From: Psychrobacter immobilis
Lineage (GTDB): Bacteria > Pseudomonadota > Gammaproteobacteria > Pseudomonadales > Moraxellaceae
Length of the DNA stretch: 64,000 bases
Assembly: GCF_904846065.1 (NCBI RefSeq)
Contig: NZ_CAJGZV010000001.1
Location: 1,178,001-1,242,000, forward strand
Direction of reading: 5' to 3'
Shown here: positions 25,498 through 33,233 of the stretch, piece after piece
Numbering within the stretch: the first letter of the stretch is position 1
Layout: each line of letters starts with the position of its first letter
Notes under the pieces: model-generated
What the model saw: the letters and a program-made list of their open reading frames with translations, nothing else
Databases searched by the model: none
Told to the model about the DNA's origin: nothing
Translations under genes and position numbers: made by a program

Positions 25498-26964
25498 ATG
25501 AACAACTACATCATCAGACCTCAAGCAATCTATTTATTAGAACGTTACAGTTCACCCGTTTATTTTAAAGAGATGCGCGATGCTTTTGCGAATATGCTAG
25601 ACGCTGCTGAATACGCTCTAGAACTATTCGTCAACGATTTACCCTTTGATTACCGTACGCGCTCCTTAAACCAACAACCTGATATCGTTTGGGGCGAGCG
25701 CGTATTACCGAACTTACGTGATACTTTAGATAGTCTTAATATTGGCTATCAAGAGCTGTTAAATGGCGACTTAGCAGCTAAAGGCATTGAATGGCACAAT
25801 AGTGCCCAAAAAATAGCGAATGGAAGTATGGGTGTCGTGTCTGTTTTTATCGCATATTTCCAGTTAAATGCAGTGATCGCCAGTGTACCAGCGATCGCCA
25901 GATTAAAATACGCAGGCGACCCGCTACGGCTAACGCAAGAGCAATTAGGTACTATCAGCTCTGGACTTGCATTAGTCACGGCGAGTATGGATGTGGCAGC
26001 ATCGGGAGCTAGCGTGCTTGGCAGAACCAGCTTTGCAAACAGGCTTGTCTATCGCGCAGGGTGGCTAGGTGTGGTTGGCGCGACGTTTGAGGTAGGAAGC
26101 TTAGCAATTTATGGCTATCGTAAATTTAATGATGGGAATTTAACATCTTCAGCGTTAACAATAGGTTCAGCCGTCTCGATAGGTGCTTCAGCTTATGCCG
26201 GATTTAATCTAGGCTTATTAGCGATAGCATCGCCAGCCGCCGCATTACCTGCGCTACCACTATTAGCGATTATGTTTGTCGGTATGACTCTAAGCTATAC
26301 TTTTCAGCGCCTAGCCTATAAGTTTGATGATAAAAACAATACATTGATAGAATACTGGTTAGACAACAGCGTGTTTGGTCATAAAGCTATGCGAGGACAA
26401 GATTATTATTTAATTAATCCGTTTCAGTCAAAGTCGCCTTTCAATAGTTTGGAGCAAGACATTAGTGGCTTTATCACGGCTTGTACCTTTTTCTTAGCTA
26501 ATAATCGTTTGCAAACCTTTCAAGGTAATGTACCTGTGGAGCACGAAATAAGCACAAACAGTGAGATAAGACTTCCGCCAATCCTTGAGATTGTAAAAGA
26601 GCATTTGACCTTATTTGAAAGTCAGGTTCATATTGGCAATTGGGACAAAGCAAGCCAGTTGACGATAGAAGTCATCGCTGACAAAAACGGCATAGAACAA
26701 AACCTATATAAAGCGACATTCTATAACTCTACCAGCGATGAGCCAGTTGCTAGTAATATTACGTCATTAGCTATTGAGAAATTGCTACCTATAGTGACAA
26801 AAGAGAAGTTAGACGATCAGTTTGTTATTAGAACGCAGTTATTAAAGTTTGAACCGCATAGTATCAATAATGCAAAAGTGATTGTGACTTATACGCCTGA
26901 TACTAGCAGCAATCTGCCATATCCTTTAAAAGACGTTGGCTATCTAGATAACAACAAGTATTAA
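25498..26964 (+). CDS. chimera: Imm71-like N-terminus fused to VasX/BTH_I2691-like effector C-terminus
   Basis: Residues 1-95 are almost identical to the Imm71-like proteins encoded at 20439 and 29891. Homology stops sharply after GDLAA (about base 25783). The remaining 390 residues are unrelated to Imm71: alternating hydrophobic segments (about 105-130, 150-180, 195-220, 228-275), then NTLIEYWLDNSVFGHKAMRG and a beta-rich end. That layout resembles the C-terminal part of pore-forming T6SS effectors of the VasX/BTH_I2691 group. The frame is intact, so a fusion protein could be made, but recombination between an immunity gene and an effector gene is the simplest origin. The last 225 residues recur as a fragment at 28061-28741. 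Confidence 0.7.
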   Translation: MNNYIIRPQAIYLLERYSSPVYFKEMRDAFANMLDAAEYALELFVNDLPFDYRTRSLNQQPDIVWGERVLPNLRDTLDSLNIGYQELLNGDLAAKGIEWHNSAQKIANGSMGVVSVFIAYFQLNAVIASVPAIARLKYAGDPLRLTQEQLGTISSGLALVTASMDVAASGASVLGRTSFANRLVYRAGWLGVVGATFEVGSLAIYGYRKFNDGNLTSSALTIGSAVSIGASAYAGFNLGLLAIASPAAALPALPLLAIMFVGMTLSYTFQRLAYKFDDKNNTLIEYWLDNSVFGHKAMRGQDYYLINPFQSKSPFNSLEQDISGFITACTFFLANNRLQTFQGNVPVEHEISTNSEIRLPPILEIVKEHLTLFESQVHIGNWDKASQLTIEVIADKNGIEQNLYKATFYNSTSDEPVASNITSLAIEKLLPIVTKEKLDDQFVIRTQLLKFEPHSINNAKVIVTYTPDTSSNLPYPLKDVGYLDNNKY

Positions 26965-26980
26965 AGATTACGAGAAAATA

Positions 26981-28042
26981 ATGATTTATAATCCTCCAAA
27001 CAATACTCATCCTATCGAAAAGCTCCTGAGTCGACCTTGGGAAGAAAGCATACCTGCGTATCGAGAAAAAGTAGCGAGTATAGAAAAGCTGAGCCGTGAT
27101 GTGCATGAGGTAAATCCAGATTATCTACTGTTCCATCCCATTATTAACTCATATCAATTGGTTGGCTTTTTAATGGCCTATTGTTTTAGTTGGTTGTTTG
27201 GGCAGTCGTTCTTTTTGATGACAGCTATGGTTATGGCAGTTATTAAAGATGGGTCTATATTTTATTATTTCTTAGCTTTTTTTATTATTATTTTAAACTT
27301 TTTAATGTTTGGATTATTACCGTACATAGCATACAAGCAATTTAAAAATAAAAAGTCTTATTCAAACAAAGTCGTATTATTAAAACAGACCCAACAAATT
27401 GCTTATTATGAGCACAATCGCAAACAAGACCCTATCTTTCATCTGATTAATTACAAGGATATTGTCGCCTCAGTCAGACGTAACAAGGGTGTTGTCTTTG
27501 AAGCCCTAAACCTGCATGTGATTGACCCTAACACTAACCAAGCCATTCAAAATATCAACCTTGAAGACATGCAACTCAGCCCTTACGACCAGTGGACGTT
27601 TATCCGTACCTATATGGAACGTCCAGCAGATGAGCTACCGCTTGACCCAAGATATGCCCACGCCTGTCCCACCGATATCAGTACTTCGCTCCTTGCTTGT
27701 GCTGATATCGCCCAAGAGAAGAAAAACAAGGGCTTAACAGGGCTGCGTCATGAAGTGACTTTTATGGGTTGGTTACGAGCCTGTACCGTTAGCTACTTAG
27801 ATCTCGCTGAGGGTAATATATACCAGTCGAGCGCTAATCCTGCACTACATCCGGAAGTTCAGCGTCGGCTTATGTGGGATGGTCAAAACAACCCATATAA
27901 CATCTTGCCTGTCACAGCAGAGCGCCAAGCAGCTTTTGCAAACCAAAATCAAGCCGTTAAGCGGAAATGGTATTCAGGTATCGCCGTGAATGCGACATGG
28001 TTTATTGGGTCAATACTGTATGTAATGCTGGTGATTGCTTAG
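26981..28042 (+). CDS. DUF6708-like membrane protein (paralogue C2)
   Basis: 353 residues, starting 16 bases after the chimeric gene. The N-terminus (NPPNNTHPIEKLLSRPWEE) and the membrane segments (about 52-110) differ from C1 and C3, but from about residue 205 onward (YAHACPTDISTSLLACADI ... WFIGSILYVMLVIA) the three are nearly identical. The position right after the effector-like C-terminus suggests it was the immunity gene of that effector. Mosaic identity points to gene conversion among C paralogues. Confidence 0.7.
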   Translation: MIYNPPNNTHPIEKLLSRPWEESIPAYREKVASIEKLSRDVHEVNPDYLLFHPIINSYQLVGFLMAYCFSWLFGQSFFLMTAMVMAVIKDGSIFYYFLAFFIIILNFLMFGLLPYIAYKQFKNKKSYSNKVVLLKQTQQIAYYEHNRKQDPIFHLINYKDIVASVRRNKGVVFEALNLHVIDPNTNQAIQNINLEDMQLSPYDQWTFIRTYMERPADELPLDPRYAHACPTDISTSLLACADIAQEKKNKGLTGLRHEVTFMGWLRACTVSYLDLAEGNIYQSSANPALHPEVQRRLMWDGQNNPYNILPVTAERQAAFANQNQAVKRKWYSGIAVNATWFIGSILYVMLVIA

Positions 28043-28060
28043 GATGATTGACTAATAATC

Positions 28061-28741
28061 TATAGCTTTCAGCGTTTAGCTTATAAGTATGATAATAAAC
28101 GAAACGTATTAATAGAGTATTGGCTAGACAACAGCGTGTTTGGTCATAAAGCTATGCGAGGACAAGACTACTACCTGATAAACCCGTTTCAGACACAGCC
28201 CGCTTTTAACAGTTTAGCAGATGACATTAGTGGCTTTATCACTGCGAGCACCTTATTCTTAGCCAATAATCGTTTGCAAACCTTTCAAGGTAGAATGCCT
28301 GTAGAGCATAAAGTTGACTCAACCAGTGAAATAAGGCTACCGCCAGTATTCGGCAGTGTGCGAGAGCATCTGACCTTATTTGAAAGTCAGGTTCACATTG
28401 GCAATTGGGACAAAGCAAGCCAGTTGACGATAGAAGTCGTCGCTGATAAAAACGGCAGAGCACAAAACCTATATAAAGCGACATTCTATAACTCTACCAG
28501 CGATGAACCCGTTGCTAGTAATATTACGTCATTAGCCATTGAGAAATTAATACCGATAGTGACAAAAAAAGTGACTGAAAAAGAGTCGGAAACTCACTTT
28601 ATCATTGATACGCAGTTACTAAAGTTTGAACCCCATAATATTAGCAAGGCAAAAGTGATCGTTACTTATACGCCTGATAGTAGCCGCAATCCGTCATACC
28701 CCTTAAAAAACGTAAGCTATCTAGATAATAATAAATATTAA
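28061..28741 (+). pseudogene. 5'-truncated remnant of an effector C-terminus
   Basis: Translated in the frame of the GTG at 28136, the sequence from about 28063 reads YSFQRLAYKYDNKRNVLIEY and continues through the end, matching the last 225 residues of the chimeric gene at 25498-26964. No start codon precedes the homology, and the GTG at 28136 is simply the Val of a conserved VFGHKAMRG. It is therefore a decayed or donor fragment, not a gene that starts at 28136. A complete stop and good similarity suggest recent duplication. Confidence 0.7.
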
Positions 28742-28780
28742 AAAATCTGATGAAACAATACATTTGAGTTGAATGCTACT

Positions 28781-29839
28781 ATGATCTTACCTGTTCCTCC
28801 TATACCTCCTGTCGGTAAAATACTCAGTCGCCCTTATGAAGGAGAGATTGGTAATTTCCAAGAAAAAAAAGCCAGTATTGATAGAATAAGTACACTTATT
28901 CATGATGTGAATCCAGACTATCTGCTATTTCATCCTATTATTAACTCTATTCAAAACTTAGTTTTATTGGCATCTTATGCCTCACTATGGTTGCTTGGAC
29001 AGTTTTTTTTCTTAATTTACGCTATGTTCAATTCAGTAATAAAGGAAGGAGTATTAATCTACTATCTTTATGCGATTATATGTCTAATATTTATCCTCAT
29101 TAGTTTTTTCACTGCTCCTTTTCTAACTTTAAAACAACTTAAAACTAAAAAATCTCGATACCACAAAATCTTACTACTAAAAAATACCCAGCAGATTGCT
29201 TACTACGAGCATAACCGTAAGCAAGCCCCTATCTTTCATCTGATTAATTATAAAGACATCACAGCCTCCGTAAGACGCAATGAAGGTTTGGTGTATGAAG
29301 TACTGAATCTGCATGTCATCGATGAGTCAACAAGAGAACCAAGCTTATCTATTAACTTTGAAGACATGCAACTAAACCCTTACGACCAGTGGGCGTTTAT
29401 TCGCACCTATATGGAACGTCCCGCTGAAGAGCTACCGCTTGATCCCCGATATGCTCATGCTTGTCCGACAGACATCAGTACCTCACTCTTTGCCTGTGCT
29501 GATATTGCTCAAGAGAAGAAAAACAAAGGCTTAACAGGACTACGCCACGAGGTGACTTTTATGGGTTGGTTGCGCGCTTGTACGGTTAGCTACTTAGATT
29601 TAGCCGAGGGTAATATATACCAGTCGAGCGCTAATCCTGCTCTACATCCGGAAGTGCAACGTCGGCTCATGTGGGATGGGCAAAACAACCCATATAATAT
29701 TCTGCCTGTCACCGCAGAGCGCCAAGCAGCTTTTGCAAACCAAAATCAAGCCGTTAAGCGGAAATGGTATTCAGGAATGGCTATTAATGCGACTTGGTTT
29801 ATTGGCTCTATATTGTATGTGATGCTGGTGATTGCTTAG
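28781..29839 (+). CDS. DUF6708-like membrane protein (paralogue C3)
   Basis: 352 residues from the ATG at 28781 (an upstream TTG at 28769 has no support). The first 48 residues match C1 almost base for base; residues about 50-105 are different membrane helices (LLASYASLWLLGQFFFLIYA ...); then identity with C1 resumes at SRYHKILLLKNTQQIAYYEH. Downstream sequence and the following Imm71-type start are also shared with C1, so a two-gene unit was duplicated and its membrane segment exchanged. Immunity role inferred. Confidence 0.7.
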   Translation: MILPVPPIPPVGKILSRPYEGEIGNFQEKKASIDRISTLIHDVNPDYLLFHPIINSIQNLVLLASYASLWLLGQFFFLIYAMFNSVIKEGVLIYYLYAIICLIFILISFFTAPFLTLKQLKTKKSRYHKILLLKNTQQIAYYEHNRKQAPIFHLINYKDITASVRRNEGLVYEVLNLHVIDESTREPSLSINFEDMQLNPYDQWAFIRTYMERPAEELPLDPRYAHACPTDISTSLFACADIAQEKKNKGLTGLRHEVTFMGWLRACTVSYLDLAEGNIYQSSANPALHPEVQRRLMWDGQNNPYNILPVTAERQAAFANQNQAVKRKWYSGMAINATWFIGSILYVMLVIA

Positions 29840-29890
29840 ATGAAAACTGATTAGCCAACGTCGATTAGACAGTACGAGAATCAATAAAAA

Positions 29891-31192
29891 ATGAATAACT
29901 ACATCATAAGACCGCAAGAGATTTACTTATTAGAGCGCTATAGCTCACCTGCTTACTTTAAAGAGATGCGCGATGCCTTTGCGAATATGTTAGAAGCTGC
30001 TGAATACGCATTAGAACTGTTCGTCAATGATTTGCCCTTTGATTACCGAACGCGTCCTATTAACAGACAACCTGATATCGTCTGGGGCGAGCGGGTATTG
30101 CCAAACCTGCGTGATACTCTAGACAGCTTAAATGTTGGCTATCAAGAGCTGTTAAATGGCGATTTAATAGCAATAAGATATGGTGGTAATGTTGAGAGTG
30201 ATTTTCGCGCTATCAGTATGGATTATGATACCGACTGGATGCCAGAGCAGCAACAGCTGAATTATGAGAAATGGGAAAGAGAGGCAAGCTTATGCGCTTT
30301 TAACATGGGAATAACCAGTTATTTTGGTTGGTGTTTATACGACTTAATAGAAAATTATAGCATTGAATCAAGAGGAGCGCTCAATGCGCCTGAATCATGG
30401 CCTATCTATAGTCTCAACCAACAATATAGCGTTAAGGTAGATGAAGTCGTCCCTGTCGCTGGCATTTATGTACCAAATCGAGCAGATGCCAGTGCTCAAG
30501 TGCTATTGGATGGCATGTTAGCAAATGAAGCTAATGTCGGTTATGACCCTGATACGACACACGCTGTCGGTAGAGCTCCTGTTACTTGGATGCTCGTTGA
30601 GCGTATCGCGGATAGTGGTGGTGGCAGTAGTGTAGTACTGGAATCTTCACGTTGTGAGGCAAATCAGCCTTGTCCGCAGACAGGATATTGGTGGTCACCT
30701 GCCAGTCAGGAGTTGCAACATTTTCAAGCAGAAGACATCATGCCAGACATGACTAAAGGAAGGTGGGAAACCATTTGGTATTTTAACGCAACCAACCCGA
30801 TGACTATTCAACCTACCACGAGTTATATAAAAAGGAAAAGAGCTAGGCGACCCAAAGTTTACCAACGACACAATGGAAATGCGTATTTAAATAGCTCTGT
30901 TAAACATGCCTTTTTCACTATGATCATCGTAGATATATCGATTCTGCTGTTTGTTGAACAAACTCGCGGTCCTTTAATCTATGAGCAATTATTAAAGGCT
31001 ATCTTTATGCAGGCACTGTGTTTATTTATGCTCACGGATTCCAAATTAATGCTTGCGCTGGCTAGTGTCACCAATAGGCCGTTAAGTACTATGAAAGTGG
31101 CTGCTTTTTTTATCATGTTAGGATCGTTCTATCTATTTTTTATTACGACACAAGGTTTGCCTTTTCAGAATGGGATAATAGGATGTGGCTAA
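29891..31192 (+). CDS. Imm71/Imm72-like protein with a C-terminal membrane extension
   Basis: Residues 1-302 are a full-length paralogue of the immunity protein at 20439 (CEANQPCPQTGYWWSP ... FQAEDIMP conserved). They are followed by about 130 extra residues: a basic segment (KRKRARRPK near 315) and three hydrophobic segments (about 338-355, 367-390, 397-418). The basic stretch before the first helix suggests the Imm71 part stays in the cytoplasm. It may tether immunity to the inner membrane or be a fusion with the tail of another gene. It ends the array; a terminator and two tRNA genes follow. Confidence 0.7.
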   Translation: MNNYIIRPQEIYLLERYSSPAYFKEMRDAFANMLEAAEYALELFVNDLPFDYRTRPINRQPDIVWGERVLPNLRDTLDSLNVGYQELLNGDLIAIRYGGNVESDFRAISMDYDTDWMPEQQQLNYEKWEREASLCAFNMGITSYFGWCLYDLIENYSIESRGALNAPESWPIYSLNQQYSVKVDEVVPVAGIYVPNRADASAQVLLDGMLANEANVGYDPDTTHAVGRAPVTWMLVERIADSGGGSSVVLESSRCEANQPCPQTGYWWSPASQELQHFQAEDIMPDMTKGRWETIWYFNATNPMTIQPTTSYIKRKRARRPKVYQRHNGNAYLNSSVKHAFFTMIIVDISILLFVEQTRGPLIYEQLLKAIFMQALCLFMLTDSKLMLALASVTNRPLSTMKVAAFFIMLGSFYLFFITTQGLPFQNGIIGCG

Positions 31193-31332
31193 CTATTGAT
31201 TATATACAATTGATATAGCTTATTACCCTAAACGTGAGAAGGACGTTTAACAGTAAAGCTAGCAGTTGATTACTAGCAAATTGTCTAAATAGTGGAAAAA
31301 AATTAGTTTAATAAGAGAAAATGCACAATAAG

Positions 31333-31364
31333 AAAAAGGCTTCCAATTGCTTGGAAGCCTTTTA
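31333..31364 (-). terminator. terminator after tRNA-Leu, also facing the immunity array
   Basis: A 14-bp stem (AAAAGGCTTCCAA / TTGGAAGCCTTTT) with a 4-base loop. A- and T-runs on both sides allow it to work in both directions, ending the tRNA transcript and the last array gene. Confidence 0.85.
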
Positions 31365-31370
31365 ATATAA

Positions 31371-31457
31371 TGGTACCCGGAGCCGGACTTGAACCGGCAC
31401 GCTATTACTAGCGAGGGATTTTAAATCCCTTGTGTCTACCAATTTCACCACCCGGGC
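31371..31457 (-). tRNA. tRNA-Leu (anticodon UAA)
   Basis: Read on the minus strand, this 87-base gene begins GCCCGGGTGG and ends with an encoded CCA. The acceptor stem, D-loop GGTAGACA, anticodon stem-loop with TAA, a long variable arm (typical of class II tRNA-Leu) and GGTTCAAGTCC T-arm are all present. Confidence 0.97.
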
Positions 31458-31580
31458 AAAACTTGTATTATCTAAAAGTAAGCTTTCTACTTGTTAGATA
31501 GTGGTCGCTATTATAAGCATTTATATTAATAAAGCAAGCTAAAATTAATATAATATGAATAAAATTTTAACCTAAATAAT

Positions 31581-31654
31581 TGGAGGCTGAGGTCGGAATC
31601 GAACCGGCGTTAACGGAGTTGCAGTCCGCTGCATGACCACTCTGCCACCCAGCC
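31581..31654 (-). tRNA. tRNA-Cys (anticodon GCA)
   Basis: The 74-base minus-strand gene begins GGCTGGGTGG and ends with CCA. The anticodon loop CTGCAAC gives GCA, and the T-arm GGTTCGATTCC is intact. It is 123 bases upstream of tRNA-Leu on the same strand and probably co-transcribed. Confidence 0.97.
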
Positions 31655-31837
31655 AATCAAGGACGCCTATATTAGCAAATATAATTTAAATTACAAGTTA
31701 TTTTTTAGCTAAATGCGAATTATCTACTCAATTCTCCTTATTTGACCATAAATTAATGGCTATTCAAAGTATTAAGAGGTCAAATTAAGCTATTATCAAG
31801 CTTAAAATTAGGAATGGTTCGTCAAAAAACATCATAA

Positions 31838-31891
31838 TTATCAAACACACAACGAAATAATATCTTTATTATTTCGTTGTGTGTTTGATAA
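31838..31891. repeat. perfect 25-bp inverted repeat (long hairpin)
   Basis: The arms 31838-31862 and 31867-31891 are perfect reverse complements around a 4-base loop (TCTT). No T-run follows on the plus strand; on the minus strand a six-T run occurs 10-15 bases later, so weak terminator function for fdhD is possible. The length and perfection also fit the fused ends of a lost mobile element. Confidence 0.9.
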
Positions 31892-32050
31892 AACGAGATA
31901 GGGAATAGATAGTGTTTTAAAAAGGTCTTGTTTGAGCTAAAAAGGAGACCGTTTATTATCGAAAAATCAGCGTTATATGTCTGTCATTAAAGCGCTGCAA
32001 ATGAGAGTTTATGAATAAGTGCGCTTAATGAGAGAGTCGAGCATAAAACT

Positions 32051-33148
32051 TTATAGGTCTGAATAATTTGAATAGTAAGTGACTCTGTTATCACGCAAAA
32101 AACCCGCTAATCCTAAGCCATAACGCTCAGCGACACGCACTGCGGTACTGGTAGGTGCAGACATACCGACTAGCCAAGGGATGCGCCCACGAATCGATTT
32201 TTGTATCAGTTCAATCGATAGGCGCGAGGTCATAAGGACGCAGCTAATCTCTATTTTATTGCGCAGTTGCCAACCGATCAGCTTATCAAGCGCATTATGG
32301 CGTCCTACATCTTCGAATAGGTATAGCTGCTGATTATACATCGTCGCAGCGGCGTGTACGGCACCAGTCAATTGGTGAGTATGCTGCATCGCATCGACTT
32401 GCTGGCGTATTGCTAATAGACAGTCAAGACTTGGTGTATCTGCCTTTTGTCTGTTTTGACGATAGATACTCAAGTCAGGCAGTGCTTGTGTTAGCCCTGT
32501 GATGCCGCATATACCACAACCTGTACGCCCTGCTAGCTGACGTTTTTGCGCTTGGATACGCTGATGACAACGCTGGTTTAGTACTAGCTCCACCACATAA
32601 ATGTCATAATCTTGCAGTGACGATAAGCTTTGTTCAAATGCTGCAGATTCTAAACTTTCATCCGTAGCATCTCTTATAAATCGTTCCTTTATAAATGAAT
32701 CTTGCGTGAGATTTTGATAATCTGCAATATCATTCAGTTGGGTAACTTCCCAATCAAGCAGCTCATGACTATGCTGAATTAAGCCTTCGCTAGACAAAAA
32801 GCCGACGGCTAAATACTCTAGCTGGTGAGGGCTTGCCATCAGTACCGCATAGTGAATACCATTGATAACGATAGCAACCGCAGCTTCCACTGCTAAGCTC
32901 GCTGATTGGCAGTCGATACTGATTTGCTGCATATGGGTCTGTGCAATATTAGTCTTAGCAACACGGGTCTCAATAATGTTGTTAGAGTTATACTTATCTG
33001 TCGGATAATGATGCTTTTGCGCCCAATGATTACGTGCAAGCGGCGTTGCAGATGACTCTATAGTTTCTGACGTCTTATCTGTTAGGGTGTTTACCGAAAA
33101 ATTATCGCTATATTTTGCGTCAGTTTCAGTATCACTTTGGGCAATCAT
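32051..33148 (-). CDS. fdhD: formate dehydrogenase accessory sulfurtransferase FdhD
   Basis: FdhD transfers sulfur from IscS to the molybdenum bis-guanine dinucleotide cofactor to activate formate-dehydrogenase-type enzymes. The CGICG sulfur-transfer cysteines lie near residue 215, followed by the GAVHAAAT and FEDVGRHNALDKLIG blocks that define the family, and the C-terminal SRLSIELIQKS region. At 365 residues it is longer than usual; the first 70 residues are a variable polar extension. A GAGG site 5-6 bases before the ATG supports this start. It lies directly downstream of the molybdoenzyme it would activate. Confidence 0.95.
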   Translation of the reverse strand: MIAQSDTETDAKYSDNFSVNTLTDKTSETIESSATPLARNHWAQKHHYPTDKYNSNNIIETRVAKTNIAQTHMQQISIDCQSASLAVEAAVAIVINGIHYAVLMASPHQLEYLAVGFLSSEGLIQHSHELLDWEVTQLNDIADYQNLTQDSFIKERFIRDATDESLESAAFEQSLSSLQDYDIYVVELVLNQRCHQRIQAQKRQLAGRTGCGICGITGLTQALPDLSIYRQNRQKADTPSLDCLLAIRQQVDAMQHTHQLTGAVHAAATMYNQQLYLFEDVGRHNALDKLIGWQLRNKIEISCVLMTSRLSIELIQKSIRGRIPWLVGMSAPTSTAVRVAERYGLGLAGFLRDNRVTYYSNYSDL

Positions 33149-33233
33149 AATACCTCGTTATATCGTATGGTCATTACCAAAATTATCATCTCCTTTAAAT
33201 ATATGCATCATTCAATGATTCGCCCGTTGCTGA

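Larger units (their letters stand above)
31193..32050. other. intergenic region with tRNA genes and a long palindrome
   Basis: This 858-base gap holds a bidirectional terminator (31333-31364), tRNA-Leu and tRNA-Cys on the minus strand, and a perfect inverted repeat (31838-31891). I see no protein gene in it. The T6SS-linked accessory array stops right beside the tRNA genes, a common site for integration, but no repeated tRNA end was found at the other side of the array. Confidence 0.7.

Noticed and set aside
28136-28741. A 201-residue protein starting at the GTG at 28136
   Set aside because: The GTG is the Val codon of a conserved internal motif; homology to the chimeric gene extends about 75 bases upstream without a start, so it is a truncated fragment.
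20439-31192. Whole accessory array as an integrative island anchored at tRNA-Leu
   Set aside because: No integrase gene and no second copy of the tRNA 3' end were seen at the other boundary; homologous recombination among repeats explains the array better.
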